Positions 1 to 12,220 of a stretch of DNA of 50,176 nucleotides are shown here, piece after piece. The notes beneath the pieces are model-generated. The model saw nothing but the letters and a program-made list of their open reading frames with translations. It made no database searches and was not told where the DNA came from. Within the stretch, counting starts at the first letter, position 1; the number at the start of each line of letters is the position of its first letter. The translations under genes and the position numbers were made by a program. The stretch comes from Scedosporium boydii (taxonomy: Eukaryota; Ascomycota; Sordariomycetes; Microascales; Microascaceae). The stretch is taken from the NCBI GenBank assembly GCA_002221725.1, contig NJFT01000270.1, positions 1 through 50,176 of the forward strand, written 5' to 3'.

Positions 1-334
1 ATCCCAAATTTGTCAACGAAAACCAAAATAAAAGAAAAACATAAAAAGTCAGCAAAAAAAAAAAAAAAAATTGAGCAAAGGGCAAAGTAGTAAAACAGTC
101 CGTAGAGCATAGAGTCCAAAAGCACAGCGTCACCAGAAAAAAGAAAAAAAAAACAGTAGTGGCAGTGTCACGCAAGCGAACACAAGCAGTCGCGCACCAG
201 AGACTGGCGGGAAACAAAGCCGGGTCAAACAAAACTAGAACGAAACTTACCGCTAAGAACGCTTCCACAGCAGACACAAGCAGAGCGTGTCACGGTAGCT
301 TTTACCGGAAAGCTAGTCATAGAGGTATTGAGCA
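1..334. other. Intergenic, A-rich left edge
   Basis: No gene recognised. There is an A-rich stretch with a run of about 17 A near position 54-70. Short open frames here show no recognisable motif. Confidence 0.5.
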
Positions 335-917
335 TCAGCGAGTCGAGGGCGCCTCGGACAAAAAAGACATCGGGCGATGACAATCCACAATATCATCAAC
401 AACATCGGAGAACCACTGTCCGGCAAGGAGACGGTACCTTCGACCGGGAGGGTCAACAACCTGCCCGTCGCACTGCGAAACGTAGTCTTTCCAGAGACCT
501 CCGCCAAACCGAGAGACGAAAGCATCACCACGAGGCCGCGGATATCCCGTCGAACCAGGCCTGCTCGGTAGACTGATCAGGATACACCAAGGAAAAAGGC
601 AGACCAGCCTTGACAAGACCGTCGCGAACCTCGGCATGAGTTGACACAAAAACAATGACTTCATCGGCCTGATCCAGCTGCCCCCGGATGGCAGCAAGAT
701 AATTTCGAGGAAAGTCAGGATTCCTCTCCCCACTGTTCAAAAAGGAGTAGGGTGTCGAGTCGAGATCGGCGACCCGCATCCCGCGATAAGAGTCTTGACC
801 CAAAGAGACCAACTCGTTCACAAAAGTCGTTTTGCCCACGCCGGGGAAAGCAGCCACGATTGCCTTTCCATGGACCTTAGGCTTAACCATCTCCTCGCGA
901 TGCTGCGTCGAAGCCAT
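335..917 (-). pseudogene. P-loop NTPase, phage/bacterial-type, apparently frameshifted
   Basis: The ATG at 917 opens a 130-codon frame ending at 525. It carries a Walker A motif (FPGVGKTTF, about residues 24-32), a DLDSTPYSFLN segment, and a beta strand plus tail VIVFVSTHAEVRD. From memory this pattern (GxGKTT, D-L-[DE]-S-x-Y, P-x-F-P-x-N-Y) resembles small ATP-binding proteins common in bacterial prophages; no search was run. The frame stops at 525-527, but the +1-shifted frame carries on to a stop at 335 with RGDAFVSRF, LWKDYV and LLAGQWFSDVV, which look like the C-terminal part of the same family. I see no GT-AG pair that would join the two frames. So the gene is probably broken by an indel between about 525 and 560, or there is a sequence error. 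A TATA-like element lies near 1003-1011. Whether the 130-residue form is functional is unknown. Confidence 0.6.
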
Positions 918-2578
918 GTCGTAGCCTTGATCAGACTATTCAAAGATTGAATGAATGTAGTAATCTTCGAGTTACAAAGAGCAAACCCTTCTCCCCAAGT
1001 TGAATATATAGTGGAGAGTGAGAAGTCCAAGACTTAGACCGGCAGTCCAACGGGATCGCGTCGTCCAGGAAAATAGAGGTTTGAGTTTACAGTCACTCAA
1101 ATCAATCTGACGGGAGGAAACACCTCCTTATATATACATATCATATCTAGTCCCTTTCATGGCACCAGATTTAATGTCGTCGAGCCCCCCCTCCCCAAAT
1201 TTCTTTATACCCCATCGGCTATTCAGCACACCCAAATCATGTATCTTCCCTACAAATCGTACAGCCTTGATACTAATGTGCAGTTGACCGCACTTCCTAT
1301 AAAACAAACCTATACTGTCGGGAGTGCTGGCCTATTGATACTGTGTACAAGAGACTTGTACCACTCCGCCTCTTTCAGATTCATACGGAGTACTCATCTT
1401 CAGAGTAATAGACTAGTATTCACTTGAATACTTGAAGGGGATCAATCCCCATCCATCTCGATTCCATCTCTTATAATATCGGCAGGCGATAATGACGACG
1501 AGTTTCCTATTTTTGAAAGATGACGGATCTAGATCAGAAGTGGAACCTGGGCTACGCTTGTGTGGGAAGCACGAGATGTCGACGGACACTTTGAGTAGAT
1601 GGGTGTCTCTTCGTGGAGATGCCTAGTGATACCGAGCGAGAGCGAGAGTTGCGACTCGGTAAGGCTTCCATGGGTGTACCTTGTCCTTGTCACCTTACTT
1701 CGAAGGGAGATCCTCTTACTCATGTTGGATTCACTGGAAAGGGGTCCCAGTTGCCTTACTTTGAGGTCCCTCTTTTTGGAGAATTCCAAATCGTGCGGTC
1801 TAGAATCATCTCCCCTATCGATCCAACGTGCTCACACATCCGAGTCTGAAGACTTTTCAAAAGAGACTTGGCCAGTTGGGCCTAAAGAAGAAATTGAAAA
1901 ATGGTGATTGGAAGATGATCGGTCAGCATCTCAAACTCCGCGGCAATGATAAGTCCCCAGGCACTTATATTCACAACATGTTTAAGGAATAAGACCAGAT
2001 CCTCAAGGAGATCAGGGGGCAAAGCCTTTGCGGAGGATTCGACATCGTTTCTTAGCTTTTATCTAACTCTAGGGTAGTCAATGTTTTCTCTCACTCTACT
2101 CTTCTGTGGAGATTATGCTGGCTCGTTACGATTACATGCATATCGTCTTCGTCTATCATAATTTAGGTCGAAATACCGTACCCCTCGCCACATAATAGAG
2201 AAGATCTTTGCACTGCTGACTGGTGTAGAGGTGATGTGATTTTTGGCGAATTCAAGTCCATTTAAAAAGCCATGCACCGCCCACGCCCCCGGCCCCCTCC
2301 GCCCCGCGGAGACCTGCTCGACTCCAAAGAATGAGACTAACCAATATAACTAGCATATATTTACGTCAAATCACACAATGTACAAGGGTTCGCTTCGATT
2401 CTGGTTTGTATTTTGTTCGATGGGGTATCAAGTTTGTGCGTCTCACCCGCCCGCCATCCCCAGCTCCAGACCCCTCGTACACTCCCCTAAGCTTCACCAA
2501 GCACCGTCATCCCTTTCCCAAAACTAGAGCCGTCCGTCCCTGGCCTAGTTCCCCGACAATTCTCGTCGCCTATTCAAC
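918..2578. other. Intergenic region without a recognised gene
   Basis: Upstream region of the P-loop gene (TATA-like sequences near 1003-1011 and 1130-1139). Open frames on both strands at 1529-1907 overlap each other and have no recognisable motif, so they are not called. Confidence 0.4.
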
Positions 2579-3260
2579 TCAAGGTTGAGAGCTTCCCTGA
2601 AAGTTGACACTCTGGCTCGTTTCGCCAGCGGAATCCTCGTCGGTCGCAACATTCTTGGCCAATTTGGCTAGTTCCTCGTCGAGCTTGTCCTGGTTATCAG
2701 CGCCCTGGGCCTGCTCAATCTGGAGGACCAGGCTGAAGAGCTCAAGCTTAAGGACCTTGTTCTTGATTTTGCTGGAGAACGGCAGAGGTTAGTTCCCATA
2801 TATATATATGTATGTATGTATATACACAAAGTGGAGGGTTCAGGGAGTAGCATAGTAGAATATGCGAATGTTGACTTACCCAATCTGAAGAGCCGCACCT
2901 TCTTCGGTGTTCTTGCCACCAGCGGCGTCGATGGCATCGTTGAAGCCACCACTCTCGGTCTCGGCATCCTCGGCGGTCGCACGAGCGGCTTTGAGGATTG
3001 CAAGGTCGTTCTCACTAACGGCCGCTAGGTCCGCACGGAACTGATCGACCTATATTTTTTTCCCTCGCTTGTTAAAATGCTTGCCCTTTCTTCAACTCGG
3101 GAGAAAGAAAACGTACAGGAAACTTGGCGGCGACCTCGGCGAGGGCGTTTCCGGCAACGCCATCCGAGACTTGGAAGTCGGCATAGTCTTGAACGGTGAG
3201 GAGGTCGACAGCGAGGGCGGAGGCGACGAAGGTGAAGAAGGCGATCTTGGAGAAGTACAT
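2579..3260 (-). CDS. Small secreted protein, three exons
   Basis: Exons on the minus strand: 3117-3260, 2880-3049 and 2579-2771 (507 nt, 168 aa). Introns of 67 and 108 nt have donors GTACGT and GTAAGT and AG acceptors; the second contains a TATA/TATG microsatellite. Residues 1-17 form a signal peptide (MYFSKIAFFTFVASALA). The mature part is helical and rich in Ala, Glu, Asp and Lys. It has no Cys and ends in a KIKNKVLKLELFSLVLQ segment followed by an acidic, Ser-rich tail. It resembles the Cys-free small secreted proteins annotated in many plant- and insect-associated ascomycetes, from memory of the IGKIKNKVLKL motif. Its role is unknown; apoplastic or cell-surface action is inference. A TATA-like ATAAAAGG lies near 3546-3555. 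Confidence 0.8.
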
Positions 3261-5440
3261 TTTGACGGAAGGTTGTGTTTTCGTTTTCTTTACTTCTTTT
3301 CTCGGAAAAAGGTAATAAACAAAAGAGGCAACTTAGTTTTCAAGTGATGAAAGTGCTTTTGAATGAGGCAACCCCAAGGAACAAAATTTTGAAGCAATAA
3401 AATAATACTACAGCACAGCTGTTTGAGAAGAAACGAACAAAGAGCTACGAGCCGCTGGCTGTGAGAGAAGAAGGGAAGCTGGAAGTGGAGATGGTGAGTG
3501 AGGCCAACAAAGGAGAAACATTCGCCAACAGCGAGGGGATGGAAGGCCTTTTATGCATTTCGAGTCTGTCATCCCATCGTAGTTTACATGGAGCCGCCCC
3601 ATCTATCATCTCGGCTACATTTACCGAGGGCCAAGAGCCTATGCCTGCCAAACAAATGGCATCACGTCCGGGCTTTGATGTTGTCATATTGGCCAGGACG
3701 GCTCGCAAACTAGACAAGGGTCTAGCTGCAAAATACGAAGTAAGGCCCCCAATTCCAAGGGTATGGAACACCAAATTGCCCCGACAAGAAAAAAAGGTGG
3801 AGAGCCCGAGGGGGAAGAGGAGGTGTCAAACGTCAAACGGGTCCATGGCGCGTCTTTTCTTTCTCCACTCGAGCTAAACGAACGGCAAAGTGGTTGAACG
3901 GAGGGAGAGATCCAAAACCCACGTGAATTCTCAGCTCTTCCAGGTGCGGACTTGGTCAATGTTGTGATGGGCCAGCTCTTTTCTGTCACAGACCTGTCTC
4001 ACGCACGGTCGTCGACAGGGGTGTGGCGATGTGCACAGCAATCCGAGCCGGGTTTTGCAGGGGAGTGTTAGAGACAGGCAGCCCTGACCCACGCTAGCTC
4101 TTAAGCGAATGTCTGGTTTCGCGAAACCCCTGGAAGCCAAAAACCTCCTGGTTCGAATTGATCTCCTAGAGAGCGCAGGTGTCCTTCAAAAGGAGTGACG
4201 GGCGGGTCCCGAAACGATGGGAGGAGCCTCCGGTATTGACGGGTCCTGAATATCAACGTGGTATACGAAGTATCGTGGATGCCGTCGCCTTTGTCTGGAG
4301 AGGTTTTGATTAATTATCTTCGAACATCGGTATTATCAAGCACAACATCCATTTACCTTGCTTAAGATGCTAGTGTCCCTTTTCTAGCACAAGGAAGTTA
4401 GTCAGAATCAAACTACTTACTATAAAAATTCATTTGATGTATTTCTTCCAAGCCTCGAGAGCCCACGGGTATTGTAACAATGGGTGTGCGTAGCAAATGC
4501 TTTGTATACAAATGGGGACGGGTTCACCTGCGCTTTTGGACAACGGAATGACGAATATAATCCGATTCCACTAACAGCTCTATCTTTCCTACTACTCTTA
4601 TCTACATCCTGTCCTTAAATTTTCATTCTAATGTGGAATGCGTCCGCCAAGTATAATATTATCAGGTGGCTTTGAGAAGTAACTTCATCACATTAGCAAG
4701 AGATGTTCTAGCTCTATACTCTTCAATAAAATGCTGGATCCTCCCGGCTACCTGAAAATGGGCTCACTGAATTAGTATGGATCGGATCGATTCCTTCGGC
4801 GGCTCTGCTCGGCTCTAATCCCTCAATCTACATAATCCTCCCTAAACAAAAAGTTTCATTTCAGACAATAGTTTCTTTCCCCGGCTAGCTTCATTCGTTT
4901 CTACCCAGATCGACAGATCAGCTTCCACCGAGCCTTGGGCCCAGATCTCCCTTCCCTTAACCCCACTCTTCAGGGCACAGCGCCGGGCCATGATGATCTT
5001 CCTCGAACCAAAATAATCGCCCTAGGGAGGAGGAAAGGGATAATCGTTCAATACTCCGCACCATCGTACGTGGTCACTGCTGGAATACTTCCTCTTTCGT
5101 GGAACCGAATTTAAACACAGTAAACGCCCCGTTTCCTTGATCGAAGCCAGAGGACCGAGTTCCCGGTGTTCGGGTCCCGCGGGAGAGTAGATATGAGGCT
5201 TCCCATGGCACCACACTATTCTCCTTTAGGAGAACTTGCCGCAGAGCAACTCGACACCGGATCCGGCAAGTTGTCTCCCTCGTTCCGACGACCTAGATCA
5301 CAACTATATATTGCTGCTGATTCTCTTCCATCGAAAAGCTTCGTATGTGATTACATTCGACACCGAACATTCTCATATTCTTCTTGCCCATCCATCAAAA
5401 CGTCCCTTTGCTACATTCTCTAAAAAAAACATCAGACAAA
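3261..5440. other. Intergenic, divergent promoter region
   Basis: Separates the secreted-protein gene (leftward) from the aminotransferase-like gene (rightward). The stretch just upstream of 3260 is pyrimidine-rich on the minus strand, as in fungal core promoters. The open frames at 3445-3877 overlap on both strands and look like chance. Nothing else was recognised between 3.9 and 5.2 kb. Confidence 0.45.
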
Positions 5441-7026
5441 ATGGCGACTCAAACCGGCGAATCCTTATCCCAGACCGTCCAGAGTCTTATGGACATGGAG
5501 GAGAAGTACGGCGCGGGGACTTTCGGCTCTACGCCCGGATTCATTGTCAGTGGGAAGGGTTCGACCCTTATTGTAAGTTACTGTCTTGCAGGATCCGGTG
5601 TTAGAAGGATTACAGTGTTGACAATTCATGTACCAGGATGTGGACGGCAAGGAAATCATCGACTTCATCTGCATGCTGAGTGCTACCAATCTGGGGCACT
5701 GCCATCCGAAGATGGTAAAGGCCATGACGGAGTCGATCAACAAAAGTTCGTGTCGTTCAAAACTGTAATCCAAGACCGTCGGCTTGTCCTAACGTCAAAT
5801 CTCTTTTTCAGTCACCCTCACCAACTTCGCTACCCATAGCGCCGACTGGCCCCTTGTTGCGAAAACCCTTTGTGAGAGGTTTGGCTACGACAAGTGTGCT
5901 ACGATGGTGTCGGGCGCTGAATCAGCCGACGCTGCTTGCAAATTCGCTAGCAAATGAGGCATCAAGAAAAAGGGCATCGCTCCCGAGGATGTTCTAGTTC
6001 TCGGAACTTCCAACAACTACCACGGCGTGACTGCCGGTATCTGGCCCATTATGGAGCCATACGCGCAGCGAGGTACGACATGTTCCCTGCGATCGATAGG
6101 AAAGATGGCCGCTGACAATCATATAGACTACGGTGTAATCAATAGGAATATCACCAGTATCAGTCCCCATACTGGGAAGCCTCTGCGCTACGGCAGTGTC
6201 CAGGATTACGAAGATGCCTTTAAGCAATTCGGCCATCGTGTGGCCGGTGTCATTATGGAGTGTATTCATGGCCGCCTCCCGTGAGTTTCATACATTCCTT
6301 GGCCGATCCTTCTTCTACCGCATAGCTCGTGAGCTAATCCATATCCTTTCCAGCACATTCGAGGAAGAGATTCAATTCGCTATCGGTGTTCGTCAGCTAT
6401 GCAGGGAGTATAACATCCTCTTCATCGCTGATGAAGTCCGAATGGGTGCAGGCAAAACCGGAAAGTTCCTCTGCAGCGACTGGTTGGGCCCGGAGAATAA
6501 GCCGGACATGGTGAACATGGCCAAATCCATCACCGGTGGTTCGTATCCGGCCTCTTACGTCCTCGGGAACGACGACGTCATGGGCCCGGATATGATCAAG
6601 CCCTACGAGACCGGCAGCACTTTCTGCATGGCGCCCGCCGCCAACATTGCAACCCTTACGGCGCTGCAAATTTATGACGAAGAGAACCTGTTACAGCGGG
6701 CCACTGATATTGGGAACAAGTTCGCGGAGATAACGAAGTCATGGAAACATGACTGCATCAAGTACGTCACTAACCGGGGCGCTGATGCTTCGATCTACAT
6801 TAAGCCAGGCAATGTTGTCACTCCCCGTCGTATCGCCAGACTTGCCTTCCAGCGGGGTGTTTTCATCTACCCTCATGGAGAGCGCCTTCGCATTGGCTTC
6901 GCCTTGAACATTACGGATCAGGAATTTGACAAGGGCATGAGGATCCTCAAGAGCGTTTTTGATGATATTGAATCCTACAGAGAGATTCCTGGGTCGATCC
7001 ACGAGGCGGAAACGCCAAAGCAGTAG
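5441..7026 (+). pseudogene. Class III aminotransferase, ornithine-aminotransferase-like, with in-frame TGA
   Basis: Five exons: 5441-5572, 5637-5745, 5812-6072, 6127-6280 and 6354-7026 (443 codons with the stop). All phases agree. Motifs follow fold-type I PLP aminotransferases: glycine-rich N-terminus (KYGAGTFGSTPGF), LGHCHP, VSGAESADAACKF, NNYHGVTAGIWP, VIMECIHG, the DEVRMGAGKTGK active-site segment, and the PLP-binding Lys in MAKSITGGSYPAS. Known relatives transfer the delta- or omega-amino group of ornithine-like substrates. One defect is visible: codon 129 (5955-5957) is TGA in the sequence ASK-stop-GIKKKGI, where relatives typically have Trp (TGG), so a single G-to-A change would explain it. 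The base after the stop is G, not the CUA context of known readthrough stops. Everything downstream remains open, so the lesion is recent, a sequencing error, or decoded. Start chosen at the first ATG before EEKYGAG. Confidence 0.85.
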
Positions 7027-7573
7027 GCGTCCTGTGGGTAGTATGAGCTAATAGCTGAAATAACACTTCAATTCAAGGTCTCACTTTTACGAAATCCATG
7101 CCTCCCCCTTGTACTGGTAAGGATCTCGATGCGTCATTGATAGCAGATTGTAATAAGAACCATTTATGGAGGCTCGAGACATCTCGCCCTTGTCTTATAG
7201 AGTATATCAGTTGACTCCACTCCTAGGAACTACAAGAATTATGCGATTTGCTCAGCATCGATGGTTCCAAGCTAACTCCTTTTGGCAGTAATAACGTATC
7301 TCATTCCACTAGGCATGAGTCTGTACGCCGTGAGCCCTCTACCACAGTAACCACACCACACTGTAGGATCTCACACACTGGAGGGGGAATTTCCATTCCG
7401 GGTTAATCACACTCAAGTATCCTGCTGAGCGTTGGGCCGTGGTAGGCAGCCCCGTCTGACCACGCCAGACCCTGGGGTTGGCAGATCAAGAAACAAGATA
7501 AGGTGATTCTGGACCCCCTATCTCTATGGTACCTGTCCTCGAGTTTGAGAGCAACGAAATACATCCAGATGGC
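7027..7573. other. Convergent intergenic region
   Basis: Lies between two convergent genes and holds their 3' ends. No further gene was seen. Confidence 0.5.
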
Positions 7574-9528
7574 TCAAACGGGAATACAGAAGGCATTATC
7601 AAGGAGCACTACAGCAGTGGTTAGCAATTCAAGTGTTCGATACGATCCGTAGAGTGGAGACAAACCTCTCTGGCTCCACTCAGGCCAAGAAGCACTAGGC
7701 ATCTCATCTCTTATAATCCAAACCTGTTCCAAACTTGCCAACAACTTGAATTCTTGGTGAAACCAAAACCCCCACGGATGCAGGCCACTCAACAAGGCCA
7801 CAATCCTCTCCCGTATCTCCTTGTCAGCGGCCTCACATCCGGCAAGGAATACGGGGAACACGATATTGTTCAAAGTTCGTGAGCATTTGTCAATAGCCTC
7901 AGCATACTCACACACGTTCCTGGCTTGCTGGCGGACAAACGAATTCGTCCTGGCCATGTCCCTCAACCTCGTGTAAAACGTAAGGAGAATTGCCGAGTGG
8001 ATCGCCTCATTGAGACATAATAGGTCTGCCAAGTCTCCCGAACCTTGCAGGAAAATGAGTAGATCTCGGCCACGAGCGACGAGAATCTCATTCTCCAGTT
8101 GGTCTACTTGGTCATCGAAATCCTCGGGGAGTGAAACGCCTGGAAACTGGCGAGCTTGGCGACGGAGAGATACTAGTCTTCCGAGTTTCAGCAGTGGATT
8201 AATCCATCGATGTGATACTGTATATAGAGGGTGGATAACCCAATGGCTGAATTGTCGACCTAGCGGTGTCTCCAGCTCTTCATCCCGAAACTCAAGTGTT
8301 CGCCAGGCAGTGTCGTCCGTTGATTCAGGTTCATTGCTGAAGGAGACTTGCTTGCAGATGTATGTCCACCGTAAGAGGTGCAAAGCAACGTCAGATACCG
8401 AGTCGCTTTGTCCGTAGTCGGGCTCCTGCCGCTGCCAGGAACGCGCTGTGACCCTGCTTCCGAGCTCCAATGAGAATGAGTTCCTCCCGTTGTCCATATC
8501 GAGAAGAGACATTATTAAACGAGCCAGGGTGATATCGACCGAGATTTCTGTTGATTTCCGGGTTGCATTTTTCAAAGCTGACAAAGTTTGTTGTCGGAAC
8601 CTGGAGACGTCAGTGCTGGGAAGGACTCCTGGGTAGTCCATATTGTAAAGGAAAGCAGAAAGAGCCAGAGCAGCAAGATAGAACGGCCTCGACTGTGCTG
8701 CCACAGCGGTCAGGGTCGTGGTGTAAGGATCATTGATTAAAACACTCGAATCCATCTTCTCCGTGTCCCAGCAAAGAAATATCTTTGAGCCTCGAAACAC
8801 AAAGTATGACCAGAGGAACGACTGCCGAGAATGGTCGTCGACATAAAAGGGCAACGACGATAGCGATGCCGTTATTGGAAAGTAGTCCATCGAATCGATG
8901 TCTCCAGTGTGCTCATGGGCGTGGGGGTTATCGCGATTGTGGTGTGATGTTTCCATTGCATCTTCGACATCTACGCAAGCTGACAGCTGGACATCATCAG
9001 AGCTCCAGACAGTATCTATTGATGGCTCTGGGGGTAGCTCTAGCTCCGGCTCCAGCTCCGGCTCCGGCTCTATCTCCGGTAGATGCCCGCCGTCACACTC
9101 CGGCGGGGCAAACGAACCGAGAATACTTGGTTCGCTAGGATCGCTAGAATGGGGAAGAGAGGTGGATGATAGGCTGCCCTGGCTACTCCGATGCAGGGAG
9201 GGCTTAGTGCGCCCTGTTACAAGCCGAGATGCGCTGCGTGCACCCTGGGCCGATGTGGAAGTGCGGGTTGGCGCCAAATAGTTCCTAAAAGTCCTTTGTT
9301 GGCACTCGAGATTTCTCTTTTTGCATTGGGAGCAGCTCGGTTTTTTCAAATCACACTTTGTTTGCCACAGTTAGCTGCACAGAAGGAGGATGAACACAGC
9401 ATAATGAACACAGGGTGGCGAGAGACTGAACGGTGGAATGGATAGTGGTAAGCAGTTTATACCTTTCGCTTTCTCAGGGCGCATCCGATGCAAGCCCCTT
9501 CGTTTCGTCGAGTCCTCGTCGGAGGCAT
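7574..9528 (-). CDS. Zn2Cys6 fungal-specific transcription factor
   Basis: Two exons: 9463-9528 and 7574-9355, joined across a 107-nt intron (donor GTATAA, branch CTAAC, acceptor AAAG); 615 aa. The zinc cluster is C-x2-C-x6-C-x6-C-x2-C-x6-C, built from ACIGCALRKRK in exon 1 and CDLKKPSCSQCKKRNLEC in exon 2. The intron therefore splits the DNA-binding domain just before the third Cys. A Ser/Pro/Thr-rich linker follows, with a short Glu-Pro/Glu-Leu repeat (about 9035-9080). The rest resembles the fungal-specific transcription factor domain of the PF11951 type (ALALSAFLYNMD, LLRWTYICKQ, HPWGFWFHQEF). The protein should be nuclear. It faces the aminotransferase-like gene convergently and lies downstream of the HET gene on the same strand; its targets are unknown. 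Confidence 0.9.
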
Positions 9529-10103
9529 GTCCGCACTAGATAGAATGTGAAGGGCCTAGGTGCTGAGAAGATGAAAACCGAAGAAAATCTGGGGCTCAGG
9601 GAGGGGAAGTTAACTATTAAAGGGTGTGAGAGAGCGTGGGCATTCTGAACAATCGCCAAGAACATTATCCGACGACGGACAACGGGGAGAAAGATGGGGT
9701 GCATGGAGCTAAGCTCTGTTCAGATCCGATCGAATGTTGCCGCAGCTATTCCTTGCGCTTGAATGACCGACGAGCTAACCCGATTTGGGCACTATCTTGC
9801 GTTGACCTTATCAGTTCCCCTCCTCCATGATGCTCGGCGTTATCCTCCTGGTATTTTGTCAGACGATCAGGCGGTCCTACAACACCGTCCTCGCTGCTTA
9901 GCCAATAGATATTTGATCCGATAAAGTAGCCCTTCAGCTTATGGCCCAGTTTCACCGAGGCTATCTTGTGGATCACGGTGCAGACATCAACGCTAGCAGC
10001 TGGCGCCGAGGGTGGAAGATACAAACGAGTAATGATGGCCACCATGTGTGTTCTCTCTGGAAACCCGTGGATTCATTAAGCGGTCCCGCGATTCTGGAGT
10101 TCA
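9529..10103. other. Intergenic, promoter side of the Zn2Cys6 gene
   Basis: 575 nt between the 3' end of the HET gene and the start of the Zn2Cys6 gene, both on the minus strand. The short open frames here have no motif. Confidence 0.45.
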
Positions 10104-12220
10104 CTAGCAAAGGCGAACATCTATCTGCTCTTGGCCTCTAAGCCAGTCGTCCGTCTCCGGTAGAAACCACCCAATGCGACTAAACGTACCATTTACATTC
10201 CTCTCCAGCATCAAGCCTTGATCGAGCACGAGAAGAAGACACCAAACTTCCTCAACTCCGCGTCTCTCCTCGGAAACGTCGAAAAATCCCATCGCAACAA
10301 TTTGACTGGATGTCCCATTATCCCCTAGCTCACCTCGCTTTGTCTCTCTGCTATCCGCAAGCAAAACTCCGTGTCGCAATGCCGCCCATTTTCCAATCTT
10401 AGACCACATCGGTCTGGATTCGAGATATCCCGAGACCGGGTCCTGAAGGACCGCCGCTTGAGCAATGTGTCCGATGAGTTGCAAGTCACAACTTGGCATA
10501 TGCAAGGTTCCCACACCACAGCGGTCGTCCAGCGTCCATTTTCCTTGAGGGTCCACGTATTTAGGCCGTACTTTTGCGTATTCTGGATCTTTGTGTCGTG
10601 CTATTCGCGGAGGGCTAAAAGACACTTGGCTGACAGGGCCCTCAACAGCCGCCCACGACCACGACGGCGCACGCACAACCACTCCGGTCTCCTTGGTGAG
10701 CTGGGTCGACTTTGGCCGTGTCGTGGGGATTTTTCCAGGCGGGCCCTGTTGAAAGTGGTACCATGGCCTCCATAGCAGGCCACGCACGATATCGCATTCC
10801 CATATCCCCGCCAAGTACCGAGACTTGAGAACGCGGGAGGCAGGCTGGGCGAGACTAGCAATTGCGGCGAAGATATCATGAGGATTGGAGAGGCGGCATA
10901 GTGTAAACTGGTTCAAGAGCTGATACCATTCTTTCAGAACTTGGTCTCTCGGGGTCTGGAGCTCTGATGGCAGTTCGACTGGTGCCAAGGGTCGGATAAA
11001 TGCTGGCCGACGCACATTCGGCTTTGACACGCCATTCTCCAGGTTGAAATCCTTGACACATTCGAAAAGCAATTGCTCATCCCCGAATATAACGGATCGT
11101 CTGCTACTTAACCTCTCTTGGAAGCACCACGCCCGCGTAGAGACCGGCCCAACGTCAGATACTCTGGGCAAGTCAACCATTAATGTCCCTGAGTTCTTCG
11201 ATGCGTCAATGGGAAGTGTGCAGGGTGAAGGGCGCCCCTTGGAGGCCAAGTTGTTCGTAATGAAGCCCTTTCTCGAGTCAGCAGATCGTCCGGCAATCAC
11301 GGTCAACGTCGCATTGCCGTAGACATCCGCCATGGTTTTGGATTCGCGCTCCCAATCGTCCGCGTCCCCTTGAATGATGCATAGCGCGTCGATCCAAACG
11401 TATCGAATTCCAAGTGCACGAGCGAGTTGCAGAACTTCCTGGTGTGTTTTGGAGAGATCCGATTCCCTGATTGCGTGCGTCATGGACTCGCGCGTCGTGG
11501 CATTCAGTGTCAGAATATCGCTGGCAATCACTCCCCAACAGTACGACAAAGCAATGTACTGCTCCCGCATGCCCTGGGTGTAGATGAGGCGAATGGCTTT
11601 TCCGTTGGCAGGATCACCGACATCGATTATCCTCGTCGGCATCGCGTTGCTCTTCCCGACTTCGCATTCTTGATGATTCTTACAACAGTTTCTTAGCCAA
11701 GATCGAATAAGGTCAATATACAACTCGGGGTCCTGGTCTGCTGTGTGACGTCGCCCCCGAAGGCGATACTTTGTTGGGCACCCCGGTAACCTGGAACCGA
11801 TTATTAGTGGGACACAATGATGGGAGAAAGATAACGAGCATACTCATAGACCTCGAGCCTTGAATATACACCGGGGTTGGGATTCAGATACGGATCCCCA
11901 TCTGGAACACCGCCTGCGCTGTATGCCTTCCCACAACTCACGGTGATGTGCGTGCCCGCTGCTCCACGATGAAAAAAGTGGCCAGCACGTAGCCATATTG
12001 TCGGCGTCCACGTCTCAGCGTTGGGCCAAGCAGACTCGCCGCGAAGAAGACTATCCAACTGGGGCCGATTGACGGTCTGGAGAGTAGCCCAACATAAGGC
12101 GCAGAACTCGCATCCTCGCTCACCGCACGACTTTAAAGTTCCGAGATCTGGTTGGAAAAGCACGTCGTTCTCAACCAATTCATCTATTGTAAGAAGTATG
12201 CAACGTTCGCAAAGAGGCAT
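10104..12220 (-). CDS. HET-domain (heterokaryon incompatibility) protein
   Basis: Two exons: 11844-12220 and 10104-11790, separated by a 53-nt intron (donor GTATGC, acceptor CCAG); 687 aa. The HET domain (PF06985 type) is clear: YIALSYCWG, then LGIRYVWIDALCIIQ and DDWERESKTMADVYGNA, followed by STRAWCFQERLSSRR with the usual Trp-x-x-Gln-Glu-Arg core. The N-terminus has a Cys-rich patch (CERC, CGERGCEFCALC) that could bind a metal. In known systems HET domains trigger programmed cell death after non-self recognition. No STAND or ankyrin domain is fused here. HET genes are abundant and fast-evolving in Pezizomycotina, so allelic function in incompatibility cannot be inferred from sequence alone. 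Confidence 0.9.

Noticed and set aside
3445..3877. Two overlapping frames of over 100 codons on opposite strands
   Set aside because: No motif on either strand; it lies in the promoter and leader of the secreted-protein gene.
4140..4165. tRNA B-box-like GGTTCGAATT
   Set aside because: No matching acceptor and anticodon stems around it.
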